Shown here piece by piece: positions 8,566 through 16,887 of a DNA stretch of 64,000 nucleotides. A program made the position numbers and the translations under genes. The stretch spans positions 8,246,001 to 8,310,000 of the forward strand of contig CP109468.1 of assembly GCA_036227345.1 (NCBI GenBank), read 5' to 3'. The notes beneath the pieces are model-generated. The model was not told the DNA's origin and did no database searches. It was given only the letters and a program-made list of their open reading frames with translations. The first letter of the stretch is position 1. The number at the start of each line of letters is the position of its first letter. Origin of the DNA: Streptomyces sp. NBC_01463 (lineage in GTDB: Bacteria; Actinomycetota; Actinomycetes; Streptomycetales; Streptomycetaceae).

Positions 8566-8598
8566 CTACAGTGATGTAGACGGTCTACGTCACTGTAG
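8566..8598. promoter_or_regulatory. BlaI-type operator, paired dyads
   Basis: CTACAGTGATGTAGAC, one G, then GTCTACGTCACTGTAG: a 33-base inverted repeat with 15 of 16 arm positions matching. Each half is itself a CTAC-N6-GTAG dyad, so two BlaI dimers could bind side by side. It sits 25 bases before blaI and 54 bases before the divergent dedA start, which suits control of both. Confidence 0.8.
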
Positions 8599-8623
8599 AC
8601 GCTCGGGCGGGGAGGAGAGTTCC

Positions 8624-9142
8624 ATGTCCCAGGTGAACGGAATACCGGGTGGCGAAAGCAACCCCCGGGAGCACGGCGCCACGCCCTCCACGCGGCCGGG
8701 CCGGGCCGCACCCGAGCAGGAGGTGCCGGCCGCCCCCGGCCCGCAGTCCCCGCCCGGATCCCCCGCCCCGACGGACCGCGCCGCGGTCGAGCGACGCTCC
8801 TCCGGCGCTCTGGAGTCCACGATCCTGGCGGCCCTCTGGGCGGCCGGGACCCCGCTGACACCCGGTCAGGTGCAACGGGAGATCGGCACCGAACTCGCCC
8901 GCACCACCGTCACCACGATCCTTTCGCGCCTGTACGAGAAGGGCTCGGTCACCCGCAGCAGGGCGGGGCGCGGGTTCGCGTACACCCCCACGGAGGACGC
9001 GGCCGGACTGACCGCCCGCCGGATGCACAGCGAACTGCGCAAGGAGCACGACCGCGGCACGGTGCTCGCCCGGTTCGTCTCGCAGCTCACGGACGAGGAC
9101 GAGCAGCTGCTCCGCGAGCTCCTCGACGGCGACGCCCGATGA
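8624..9142 (+). CDS. BlaI/MecI/CopY-family repressor
   Basis: 172 residues. The first ~58 are a Pro/Ala/Gly-rich tail unusual for the family. The winged helix follows: ALESTILAALWAAGTPLTPG, then the recognition region ELARTTVTTILSRLYEKG and the wing RSRAGRGFAYTP. The C-terminal helices for dimerisation end at LLRELLDGDAR. A GGAGGAG precedes the ATG. It overlaps a BlaR1-like M56 protease gene by ATGA, the standard sensor-repressor pairing in which the protease pathway inactivates the repressor. It should repress through the paired dyads just upstream. Confidence 0.92.
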   Translation: MSQVNGIPGGESNPREHGATPSTRPGRAAPEQEVPAAPGPQSPPGSPAPTDRAAVERRSSGALESTILAALWAAGTPLTPGQVQREIGTELARTTVTTILSRLYEKGSVTRSRAGRGFAYTPTEDAAGLTARRMHSELRKEHDRGTVLARFVSQLTDEDEQLLRELLDGDAR

Positions 9143-10077
9143 TCTACGCCGTATGGATTCCCCTGCTGACGCCCTTCGTCGTCGTGCCCGCCGCACGCCG
9201 GCTGGCCGACGCGCTCGCGCCCGCACGGGCCGTGCGGCTCCTCGCCGTGACGGCGGCGGGTCTGGCCCTGTGCACGGTGCTCGCCCTGGCCCTGCTGGTG
9301 GTGCCGGGGGCCGGCCGGCTGTCCGTCGTCGCCGCCGCGGGTGAGTTCGTCCACCCCCTGGCGGCAGCCGCGCCGGCCGTCGCCGTCCCGCTCGCGGCGG
9401 CCGCCCTCGCACTGCTCGCGGGCTGCGCCGTGGCCCTGGCCCGTGCGGTGCGCGGCCACTGGAGCCAACTGCACCGGGCGGCCCGCCATGACGGCGACGA
9501 CGGGGACGAACTGGCGGTCCTGCGGGACAGCCGCCCGGACGCCTACGCCCTGCCGGGGCGGCCGGGCAGCCCCGGACGCATCGTCGTCACCACCGGCATG
9601 CTGCACGCTCTCGAACCCGCCGAACGCGACGTGCTCCTGGCCCACGAGCGCGCCCATCTCACCGGCCGCCACCACCTCTACCTCGTGCTCGCCGAACTGT
9701 CCGCGCGCTGCCATCCGGCGCTGCGCGCCCTGCGCGCCCCTCTGGGCTACGCACTGGAGCGCTGTGCGGACGAGGCGGCCGCGCTCGCCGTCGGGGACCG
9801 CCGGGTGGCGGCCCGCGCGATCGGGCGGGCCGCACTCGCCGCCGGGTCCGCCGGAGCCCCGCCCGCACCCCGCCCCGCAGGCGCGCTTCCGGCAGCCGCC
9901 GGACCCGTCCCACGACGTGTCGCCGCGCTGCTGGGCCGGCCCGTCGTGCGCCCGCGGATCGGCCGGGCCGCGGCCGCGACCCTCCTTGCCTGCCTGGCGG
10001 TGTCGGGCGCCGCCGCGCTCGATGCCACCTACGACCTGCACAGCAGCATCGAGACCGCCCAGGGCGAGACCCCGTAG
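9139..10077 (+). CDS. M56-family membrane metallopeptidase (BlaR1-like, no sensor domain)
   Basis: 312 residues with three N-terminal membrane helices, a cytoplasmic zinc protease domain with the HERAH form of HEXXH in VLLAHERAHLTGRHH, and a further hydrophobic segment near the C-terminus. Unlike BlaR1 there is no penicillin-binding domain, as is common for actinobacterial M56 proteins. It overlaps and is co-translated with the BlaI-type repressor, so it probably triggers derepression after an envelope signal. The signal itself is unknown. Confidence 0.88.
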   Translation: MIYAVWIPLLTPFVVVPAARRLADALAPARAVRLLAVTAAGLALCTVLALALLVVPGAGRLSVVAAAGEFVHPLAAAAPAVAVPLAAAALALLAGCAVALARAVRGHWSQLHRAARHDGDDGDELAVLRDSRPDAYALPGRPGSPGRIVVTTGMLHALEPAERDVLLAHERAHLTGRHHLYLVLAELSARCHPALRALRAPLGYALERCADEAAALAVGDRRVAARAIGRAALAAGSAGAPPAPRPAGALPAAAGPVPRRVAALLGRPVVRPRIGRAAAATLLACLAVSGAAALDATYDLHSSIETAQGETP

Positions 10078-10140
10078 GTGCAGGCCCGTTCCCGCACGCT
10101 CGCCGTGTGGACCGAGCCGCACCCGATCCGGGAAAAGGAC

Positions 10141-10171
10141 CTGACAGCCCCCGCGGGTCCGTGACTACACT
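10141..10171 (+). promoter_or_regulatory. Promoter of the ABC-F leader
   Basis: CTGACA (one mismatch to TTGACA), a 19-base spacer and TACACT (a TANNNT -10). The -10 ends seven bases before the ATG of the short leader ORF, so the transcript should begin at that ATG. Confidence 0.65.
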
Positions 10172-10178
10172 GACATCC

Positions 10179-10205
10179 ATGGGTTCGTACTACTTCTTCC
10201 GCTGA
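10179..10205 (+). CDS. Leader peptide MGSYYFFR upstream of ABC-F gene
   Basis: An 8-codon ORF encoding Met-Gly-Ser-Tyr-Tyr-Phe-Phe-Arg and a TGA stop. It has no Shine-Dalgarno but lies directly after a good -10 hexamer, so it is probably translated leaderlessly from the first base of the transcript. It ends 135 bases before an ABC-F gene. Short aromatic- or arginine-ended peptides at the 5' end of resistance transcripts are typical ribosome-stalling sensors, and ABC-F genes are often controlled this way. Stalling itself is inferred. Confidence 0.7.
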   Translation: MGSYYFFR

Positions 10206-10213
10206 TTCCGTCA

Positions 10214-10260
10214 GGGACGCCGCCGCGCGACGCACGGTTCACCGCGCGCACCGCCGTCCC
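10214..10260 (+). other. Possible attenuator hairpin in ABC-F leader
   Basis: GGGACG pairs with CGTCCC at the ends, and an internal CGCGCG/CGCGCG stem can form with a 13-base loop. The left end can instead pair with CGTCC at 10270-10274, so alternative structures are possible. No U-run follows. Suggestive only. Confidence 0.35.
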
Positions 10261-10340
10261 CCACAGGACCGTCCGGAATCCCCGACCGCCGCGCCCCGTC
10301 ACGGGCCGCCGAGGCATGCACCCTTCAGGGAAGACCACCC

Positions 10341-11984
10341 ATGCCCCTCCAGCACGACCACGCCCAGCTGACCGTCAAGGACGTCTCCAAGGCGTACGGA
10401 GACCGCGTAGTCCTCGACCAGGTGTCACTCACCGTCCGCCCCGGCGACCACGTCGGCGTCATCGGCGAGAACGGCTCCGGGAAGTCCACCCTCCTGCGGC
10501 TGATCGCCGGTGCCGAGACGCCGGACAGCGGCGAGATCTCCGTCCGCTTCGACGGCGGCACCGGCTACCTCTCCCAGACGCTCGCCCTCGACCCCGCCCG
10601 CACCGTCCAGGACGCCGTCGACACCGCCCTCGCCGAACTGCGCACGCTGGAGCGGCGGATCCGCGACGCGGAGGCGGCACTCGCCGCACCGGGCGGCGCC
10701 GACGACGCGCGACTCGCCGCGTACGGAGACCTGCTGACGGAGTACGAGGAGCGCGGCGGATATCTCGCTGACTCGCGGGCCGACGCCGCACTGCACGGGC
10801 TCGGGCTCGGGCACCTGGCCCGGGAGCGCACCCTCGGCACCCTCTCCGGCGGTGAACAGTCCCGGCTCGCCCTCGCCTGTGTGCTGGCGGCAGCACCCGA
10901 ACTGCTGCTCCTCGACGAGCCGACGAACCACCTCGACCTCCGGGCCGTCACCTGGCTGGAGGAGCACCTGCGCGCCCATCGCGGCACTCTCGTGGTGATC
11001 ACCCACGACCGGACGTTCCTGGAACGGACCACCACCGTCATCGTCGAGGTCGACCGCGATCTGCGCGGCGTCGTCCGGTACGGGGACGGCTGGGACGGCT
11101 ACCGCACCGCGAAGGCGGCGGCCCGCCGCCGCTGGGCGCAGGAACACCAGGAGTGGCTGGACGAACTGGCCCGCACCGAAGAGCTCGTGGGCGCCGCAGG
11201 ACAGCGCCTCGCCACCACCGGCAAGGACCCGGGGGAGGGCTGGGGCAAGCACCGCCGCTCGCACGAGGCGAAGCTGTCCGGGCAGGTCCGGGCGGCCAGG
11301 ACCCGGCTGGAAGCCCTCCGCAGGGCGCCCGTGCCTGTGCCGCCGCAGCCGTTGCGGTTCTCCGCCGGACTCGCCCTCGCCGACGAGGGCGCGGGGGACC
11401 GGGGACCGCTCGTGGAGCTCACCTCCGTCGCGGTCGGCGACCGGCTGAGCCTGCCCGCGCTGCGGCTGGAACGCGGGCAGCGGCTCCTGGTCAGCGGGCC
11501 CAACGGGGCGGGGAAGTCGACCCTCCTGCGCGTCCTGGCGGGGGACCTCGCCCCCGACACGGGCACGGTCCGCCGCCGGGCCAGGATCGGCTACCTCCCG
11601 CAGGAACTCCCCGTCCGGCCGACGCGGCGCACGCTGCTCGCGACCTTCGCGGCCGGCCGGCCCGGCCACGCCGACGAGTACACCGGCCTGCTCCTCGCGC
11701 TCGGCCTCTTCCGCCCCGAGGACCTGTCGGTTCCCGTCGCCGCGCTCTCCGTCGGCCAGCAGCGGCGGCTGGCCCTGGCCCGGCTGGTCACCCGGCCCGC
11801 CGATCTGCTGGTGCTGGACGAACCGACCAACCACATCGCCCTGGACCTGGTGGAGGAGCTGGAAGCGGCGCTGGCGGCGCACGAGGGCGCCGTCGTGGTC
11901 GTCTCGCACGACCGCAGCTTCCGCGGCCGGTTCACCGGCGACCGGCTGGAACTCGACGCGGGACGGCCGGTCGCCCGCACCTGA
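10341..11984 (+). CDS. ABC-F ATPase, probable ribosome-protection antibiotic resistance protein
   Basis: 547 residues with two ABC domains and no membrane segment, the ABC-F layout. Domain 1 has Walker A GENGSGKST, signature LSGGEQSRLALA and Walker B LLLLDEPTNHLD; domain 2 has GPNGAGKST, LSVGQQRRLALARL and LLVLDEPTNHIA. Between them is a long Arg/Ala/Glu-rich linker (about residues 250-345) that would reach the peptidyl-transferase region. Such proteins displace macrolides, lincosamides, pleuromutilins or streptogramins from the ribosome. The leader peptide upstream supports an inducible resistance role over a housekeeping one. Drug spectrum cannot be read from sequence. Confidence 0.88.
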   Translation: MPLQHDHAQLTVKDVSKAYGDRVVLDQVSLTVRPGDHVGVIGENGSGKSTLLRLIAGAETPDSGEISVRFDGGTGYLSQTLALDPARTVQDAVDTALAELRTLERRIRDAEAALAAPGGADDARLAAYGDLLTEYEERGGYLADSRADAALHGLGLGHLARERTLGTLSGGEQSRLALACVLAAAPELLLLDEPTNHLDLRAVTWLEEHLRAHRGTLVVITHDRTFLERTTTVIVEVDRDLRGVVRYGDGWDGYRTAKAAARRRWAQEHQEWLDELARTEELVGAAGQRLATTGKDPGEGWGKHRRSHEAKLSGQVRAARTRLEALRRAPVPVPPQPLRFSAGLALADEGAGDRGPLVELTSVAVGDRLSLPALRLERGQRLLVSGPNGAGKSTLLRVLAGDLAPDTGTVRRRARIGYLPQELPVRPTRRTLLATFAAGRPGHADEYTGLLLALGLFRPEDLSVPVAALSVGQQRRLALARLVTRPADLLVLDEPTNHIALDLVEELEAALAAHEGAVVVVSHDRSFRGRFTGDRLELDAGRPVART

Positions 11985-12032
11985 GCGGGCACCACCGGAC
12001 GGCGGGGGGCCCGGGCCGCCACGGCTGCGGCC

Positions 12033-12542
12033 TCAGTCCTCGCCGTGCCGGTCCGGGCCCTGCCCGTCCGCCAGCCGTTCGCGCAGCCGCTCCACGAACA
12101 CCCGCTGTCCCTTGACGAGCCGTTCGGCCGCGACCTCCGGCGCGCACCAGGCGAACCGGTCGATCTCCGGGAACTCCCGCTGCACGCCCGAGCCTCGCGG
12201 CCACTCCATGGTGAACGTCCCCGGTACGGCGTCCGCCGGATCCAGCTCGGCCTCCACCGCCCACACCGTCACGGTCTTGCCGCCGGACTGGCGCGACTCA
12301 CCCAGCGCCACCCACGCACCGTCCGGTACCGGACGGCCGAACTCCTCCCCGAACTCCCGCCCGGCCGCCGCCCGTGCCGTCTCCCCGGGCTCGTACTCGC
12401 CCTTCGGCACCGACCACGCCGCGCTCTCCCGGCGCGCCCAGAACGGCCCGCCCATATGGCCGATGAGGACCTCGAAGGAGGGCCCGCGCCTTCGGAACAG
12501 GAGGAGACCGGCGCTGCGCCTGGGAGCCGTGTGGGAAGCCAT
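12033..12542 (-). CDS. NUDIX hydrolase
   Basis: 169 residues. The Nudix box is complete from GEYEPGE to REFGEEFG (G-x5-E-x7-REUxEExGU). The N-terminal RRSAGLLLFRRRGPSFEVLIGH strand pattern and the DRFAWCAPEVAAERL tail match the subgroup annotated as NUDIX domain proteins of the MutT/Ap4A kind. The ATG at 12542 begins just before the first strand; an upstream in-frame ATG adds an unrelated 14 residues. It is convergent with the ABC-F gene. Substrate unknown. Confidence 0.88.
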   Translation of the reverse strand: MASHTAPRRSAGLLLFRRRGPSFEVLIGHMGGPFWARRESAAWSVPKGEYEPGETARAAAGREFGEEFGRPVPDGAWVALGESRQSGGKTVTVWAVEAELDPADAVPGTFTMEWPRGSGVQREFPEIDRFAWCAPEVAAERLVKGQRVFVERLRERLADGQGPDRHGED

Positions 12543-12636
12543 ACCGTCCAGTGTGGTCCCGCAGGACAACCGCGCCCCGCTCACGCGGCCGGGGAACCCT
12601 CGGCCGCGTGAACGACCTCCGTGCCTGACCGGACGC

Positions 12637-13047
12637 TCAGGCCTTGCGGTAGTCGTACGCCTCCGAGGCCGCCGCCGCCACGGCGTCGAGGTCGCCGCCG
12701 GCGGACGCCGTGACCACCGCGGCCACCGCGCCCTCCACGAACGGGGCGTCCACCAGCCTCGCCCCGTCCGGGAGTTCGTCGCCCTCGGCGAGCATCGCCT
12801 TCACCGTGAGGACGGCGCTGCCCAGGTCGACGAGCACCGCGACACCCGCGCCGCCGTCCACCGACCGGGCGGCCCGGGCGATGAGCTCCGAACTGGTGCC
12901 GAGCCCGCCCGCGGGAGTCCCGCCGGCCGCGGCCACCGGCGCAGTCGCACCACCGGCCGCCAGCCCCCTGGCGAGCTCGGCCACCGCCTCGGCCACCGGA
13001 CCGCTGTGCGAGACCAGCACGATTCCGACCTGCTTCTCCCCGCTCAC
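12637..13047 (-). CDS. dhaM: Dihydroxyacetone kinase phosphotransfer subunit DhaM
   Basis: 136 residues matching the EIIA-mannose-like DhaM domain. The phosphorylated His sits in GIVLVSHSGPVAEAV; AGGTPAGGLGTSSELIARA and VLVDLGSAVLTVKAML are further family segments. DhaM takes phosphate from PTS HPr and passes it to ADP bound on DhaL. The GTG start overlaps the dhaL stop (GTGA). It is the last gene of the dhaK-dhaL-dhaM operon. A single-domain DhaM without HPr/EI fusions is the usual actinobacterial and Gram-positive form. Confidence 0.92.
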   Translation of the reverse strand: MSGEKQVGIVLVSHSGPVAEAVAELARGLAAGGATAPVAAAGGTPAGGLGTSSELIARAARSVDGGAGVAVLVDLGSAVLTVKAMLAEGDELPDGARLVDAPFVEGAVAAVVTASAGGDLDAVAAAASEAYDYRKA

Positions 13048-13658
13048 ACGTCACCGCCGGTCGCAGCGGCGGTCTCCGCGAGCGCGGCGATCAGCAGCGC
13101 GGACGAGGTGGCCCCGGGATCCTGATGCCCGATGCTCCGCTCCCCGAGATAGCTGGCCCGGCCCTTGCGCGCCTGCAGAGGCACGGTCGCCAGTGCGCCC
13201 TCCAGTGCCGCGTCCCGTCCCGCGTCGAACGACGACCCGAGCGCCTCCACCGCGGGCAGCAGCGCGTCGAGCATCGTCTTGTCACCGGCCTGCGCCCCGC
13301 CCAGCTGGGCCACCGCCGCGACCCCCGTTCCCAGCGCCTGCGCCAACTCCTCGGCGGTGACGGCCGGCGCCTCGCCGAGCGCCTTCCCCGTGCGCCGCAG
13401 CAGCGTCCCGTACAGCGGCCCGGAGGCCCCGCCGACGGTCGAGATCAACTGCCGTCCGGCCAGCATGAGCACGGCACCCGGCGTCTGCGGCGGCTCCTCG
13501 GCCAGGGCCGCCACGACCGCGGCGAATCCGCGCTGCAGATTGCTGCCGTGATCCGCGTCCCCGATCGCGGAGTCGAGCTCGGTCAGACGCGCCGCCTCGC
13601 GGTCGACCGACGCGGCGGTCGTGGTCATCCAGCGATGGAAGAAATCGGCGTCGAGCAC
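13044..13658 (-). CDS. dhaL: Dihydroxyacetone kinase subunit DhaL
   Basis: 204 residues of the ADP-binding DhaL domain. The magnesium-binding Asp cluster is in DSAIGDADHGSNLQRGF; MLAGRQLISTVGGASGPLYG and the closing SYLGERSIGHQDPGA are diagnostic. It transfers phosphate from DhaM via bound ADP to dihydroxyacetone on DhaK. GTG 13658 is preferred because GAGGAG lies just upstream; a longer frame reading back to 13712 has no ribosome site. A 75-base gap separates it from dhaK. Confidence 0.92.
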   Translation of the reverse strand: MLDADFFHRWMTTTAASVDREAARLTELDSAIGDADHGSNLQRGFAAVVAALAEEPPQTPGAVLMLAGRQLISTVGGASGPLYGTLLRRTGKALGEAPAVTAEELAQALGTGVAAVAQLGGAQAGDKTMLDALLPAVEALGSSFDAGRDAALEGALATVPLQARKGRASYLGERSIGHQDPGATSSALLIAALAETAAATGGDV

Positions 13659-13733
13659 ATGCTCTCCTCGGTCCGTCGAATGAATCGAATGAATGAGAAC
13701 GGAAGGGGTCACCCGGTCCGGGAGACCGGTGGG

Positions 13734-14726
13734 TCAACGGCCCCAGCGCAGGGCGGGAGTCTGCACCGGCGCGTCCCAGAGCCGTACCATCTCCTCGTCC
13801 ACCTGGCAGAGCGTCACCGAACAGCCCGCCATGTCCAGCGAGGTCACATAGTTCCCCACGAGCGTACGAGCCACGACCACGCCCCGCTCGGAGAGCACCC
13901 GCTGCACCTCGGCGTTGAAGCCGTACAGCTCCAGCAGCGGCGTCGAGCCCATCCCGTTGACGAGCGCGAGCACCGGACCGTGCGGCCGCAGGTCCTCCAG
14001 CACCGCGTCCACCGCGAAGTCCGCGATCTCCCGCGAGGTCATCATCGGGCGCCGCTCCCGTCCCGGCTCGCCGTGGATCCCCACCCCGAGTTCGAGTTCG
14101 CCGGGCGGCAGATCGAAGGTGGGGGAGCCCTTGGCAGGGGTGGTGACCGAGGTCAGCGCCACGCCGAAGCTCCGCGAAGCCTCGTTGACCTGGCGCGCCA
14201 AGGCCGCCACCCGGTCCAGCGGCGCGCCCTCATCGGCCGCCGCGCCGGCGATCTTCTCGACGAACAGGGTCGCTCCGGTGCCGCGCCGGCCGGCCGTGAA
14301 GAGGCTGTCGGTCACCGCGACGTCGTCGTTGACGAGCACCTGGGCGACCCGCACCCCCTCCTCGTCGGCTAGTTCGGCGGCCATCTCGAAGTTGAGGACG
14401 TCACCGGTGTAGTTCTTCACGATGAACAGCACGCCCGCCCCGCTGTCCACTGCGGCCGCGGCCCGCACCATCTGGTCCGGCACGGGTGAGGTGAACACCT
14501 CGCCGGGACACGCCGCCGAGAGCATGCCGGGGCCGACGAACCCGGCATGCAGCGGTTCGTGCCCGGACCCGCCGCCGGAGACCAGGGCGACCTTTCCGGC
14601 GACGGGTGCGTCACGGCGTACGACGACCCGGTTCGTGACGTCCACGGTCAGTTCGGGGTGGGCGGCGGCCATGCCGCGCAGCGCGTCGGCGACCACGGTT
14701 TCGGGGACGTTGATCAGCATGCGCAA
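13734..14726 (-). CDS. dhaK: Dihydroxyacetone kinase subunit DhaK
   Basis: About 330 residues. The substrate-binding subunit is recognised by LINVPETVVADALRGMAAAH at the start, VALVSGGGSGHEPLHAGFVG with the substrate-binding His, IVKNYTGDVLNFEMA and ALVNGMGSTPLLELYG. It holds dihydroxyacetone covalently and is phosphorylated through DhaM and DhaL. TTG 14726 (reading Met-Arg-Met-Leu) has GGGAG at good distance; ATG 14720 is the alternative. First gene of the operon, divergent from an MFS exporter. No glycerol dehydrogenase is adjacent. Confidence 0.93.
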   Translation of the reverse strand: MRMLINVPETVVADALRGMAAAHPELTVDVTNRVVVRRDAPVAGKVALVSGGGSGHEPLHAGFVGPGMLSAACPGEVFTSPVPDQMVRAAAAVDSGAGVLFIVKNYTGDVLNFEMAAELADEEGVRVAQVLVNDDVAVTDSLFTAGRRGTGATLFVEKIAGAAADEGAPLDRVAALARQVNEASRSFGVALTSVTTPAKGSPTFDLPPGELELGVGIHGEPGRERRPMMTSREIADFAVDAVLEDLRPHGPVLALVNGMGSTPLLELYGFNAEVQRVLSERGVVVARTLVGNYVTSLDMAGCSVTLCQVDEEMVRLWDAPVQTPALRWGR

Positions 14727-14941
14727 CGGAATCTCCCAGGAGAGTGTCGGACCTGTGCGGGGGGTGCGGGCTCGGGGGACATCGGACCACCACCGTAGGA
14801 CGCGCAAGGCCCCTGTGCGAAGAACCGCACCTGGACCCGCCCGGGCCGGTACCGAGGGGACGGCCGGAAAGCGGCGCGCGCCGCCCCCGCCGCGACGCCT
14901 ACGGTCAGGGGCGGCCGGAACGCAGCGGGGAGGGGCACACA

Positions 14942-16279
14942 GTGGGCGCAGGGACACCGTCCGGGGAACGGATGACGGCAGCCGGGGCGGCCGGCGCGCC
15001 CTCCCTGTGGAGAGACCCGGCCTATCGCCTGTTCCTGGCGGTCCAGACGCTCTCCGCCCTGGGGGACTCCTTCTCGTACGTGGCGATTCCGCTCCTGGTG
15101 CTGCACAGCACGGGATCGGTGGTCCAGATGGGAGTCGTCACCGGTCTCACCGGAGTCGCGTCGATCGTCACCGGCCTGTTCGCGGGGGTGATCGCGGACC
15201 GGTTCGACCGCAAGATGCTCCTGGTGGTCGGCGACGGTGCGCGCTGCCTGCTCTACGCGCTCATCCCGCTGGTCTGGCTGTTCGCGGCGCCGGTCTGGCT
15301 GATCTACACCGTCGTACCGGTCGTCGGGGTCTTCTCCATGCTGTTCCAGGTCACCTATGTGACGGTCGTTCCGGCTCTCGTGGCGCCGGATCAGATAGCG
15401 CGGGCCAATGGACACCTCTTCGCCACGTACGCCGTCGCCGGGGTCGCGGGTCCCGCTCTCGCGGGGTTCGTGGCCGCGGCGGCCGGACCGGCCGCCGCCA
15501 TCGGCATCGACTCCCTGACCTTCGCGGTCTCCGCGGTCGGTGTGCTGTTCGTCAGGATCCGTCCGGACCGGCCGGCCGGTCCGGAGAAGGACGGACGCGG
15601 CACGGTACGGGGGGAGTTCCTGGCGGGCGCACGGTTCCTGTGGGCGCATCCGGTGCTCCGCCCGCTGACCGTGCTGCTCTCGCTGCTGACCTTCCTCACC
15701 TACGGGCTGACGGACCTCGTCATCTACCTGCTGAAGCACGACCTCGGCCGCCCCGACACCACGGTGGGATATGTGCTGGCGGCGGGTACGGTCGGCACGT
15801 TCATCGCCTCCGCCCTGGTGGCGCGGGTCCGGTCGAGGATGGGCTTCGGCGCGAGCTGGATCACCGCGTTCGCGCTGGCCGGCGCGGCCGTCGTCTGCAT
15901 GGGGCCGGCGCGGAGCGTGCCGGTGATCGCCGTACTGATGACGGTGAACGTCCTGTGCACCGGCATCGCCGGCATCTCCTCCATGTCGCTGCGCCAGGAG
16001 GTCACCCCCAGCCGGCTGCTGGGACGGGTCACCTCGGCGTTCTGGACCATCCATTCGGCACTCGGACCGCTCGGCGCGGCCGCCGCCACGGCGGCCGCGG
16101 CCGGATTCGGGGTCACGCCGGTCTTCCTCGTGACCGGCTGCGCCGTGCTGGCCGTCGCGCTGACGGGCACGCTGACCGGAATCGCGCGGTCCGGGCCCGG
16201 CGGATCGCCGCGTACGGAGGCGGTCCCACCCGGCCGGGCGATCACGCCGGACGGGGACACGGCAGGGGACACCGCATAG
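14942..16279 (+). CDS. MFS transporter (enterobactin/macrolide-exporter type)
   Basis: 445 residues with about twelve membrane helices. The N-terminal AYRLFLAVQTLSALGDSFSY and the loop motif GVIADRFDRKMLLVVGDGAR mark the MFS_3/MefA-like exporter group. GTG 14942 has GGGAGG upstream; ATG 14972 is a possible second start. A soluble His/Gly/Pro-rich tail ends the protein. It probably exports a small lipophilic compound. It is divergent from dhaK with no visible regulator beside it. Confidence 0.88.
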   Translation: MGAGTPSGERMTAAGAAGAPSLWRDPAYRLFLAVQTLSALGDSFSYVAIPLLVLHSTGSVVQMGVVTGLTGVASIVTGLFAGVIADRFDRKMLLVVGDGARCLLYALIPLVWLFAAPVWLIYTVVPVVGVFSMLFQVTYVTVVPALVAPDQIARANGHLFATYAVAGVAGPALAGFVAAAAGPAAAIGIDSLTFAVSAVGVLFVRIRPDRPAGPEKDGRGTVRGEFLAGARFLWAHPVLRPLTVLLSLLTFLTYGLTDLVIYLLKHDLGRPDTTVGYVLAAGTVGTFIASALVARVRSRMGFGASWITAFALAGAAVVCMGPARSVPVIAVLMTVNVLCTGIAGISSMSLRQEVTPSRLLGRVTSAFWTIHSALGPLGAAAATAAAAGFGVTPVFLVTGCAVLAVALTGTLTGIARSGPGGSPRTEAVPPGRAITPDGDTAGDTA

Positions 16280-16330
16280 GCTGGCAGGCGCCGGACCGGC
16301 TCCCCTTCTCGTACGGACAGGTGATCGGAA

Positions 16331-16876
16331 TTGCTGTACATCGCGTTCCTGCGCGGGATGAACGTGCCTGGCCGTTCGGTGAAGATGGAGTACCTGCGCG
16401 GTCTGTTCACCGGCATGGGGTTCGACTCCGTACGCAGCTACATCCAGAGCGGCAACGTCTTCTTCGAGTCCGACGAGACCGACCGGACCGTCCTCGGCAC
16501 CCGCATCGGTGACCACCTCGCCGACGCGCTCGGCTACGAGGTCGCGGTGTGCCTGCGCACGGTGCCGGAACTGGAGGCGCTGATCGCGCTCGACCCGTTC
16601 AAGGACGTCCCGGTCACCGACGACATGCGCTGCTGCGTGGTGTTCACGACCGAGCGGATCGATCCGGACCTGGAGCTCCCGCTGCTCTCCCCGAAGAAGG
16701 ACATGGAGATCATCGGCAGCACCGGCTACGACGCCTTCGTCGTCTGGTACCTGATCAACGGCAAGGCACCCGCCGCCAAGGGCTTCCAGGAACGCGCCCT
16801 GGGCCACGACGCGACGACGCGCTTCTTCCACACCCTGGTGAAGATCCTCGACGCGGCCAAGAAGGGCGCTGCCTGA
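16331..16876 (+). CDS. DUF1697-family protein
   Basis: 181 residues. The family's opening LYIAFLRGMNVPG and the YIQSGNVFFES motif are plain, with an alpha/beta fold throughout and no membrane segment. Function is unknown; DUF1697 proteins are widespread single-domain cytoplasmic proteins. The start is a TTG 51 bases after the MFS gene, preceded only by a weak GGA, so some upstream extension cannot be ruled out. It is convergent with arsC. Confidence 0.85.
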   Translation: MLYIAFLRGMNVPGRSVKMEYLRGLFTGMGFDSVRSYIQSGNVFFESDETDRTVLGTRIGDHLADALGYEVAVCLRTVPELEALIALDPFKDVPVTDDMRCCVVFTTERIDPDLELPLLSPKKDMEIIGSTGYDAFVVWYLINGKAPAAKGFQERALGHDATTRFFHTLVKILDAAKKGAA

Positions 16877-16887
16877 GCCACGCGCCG

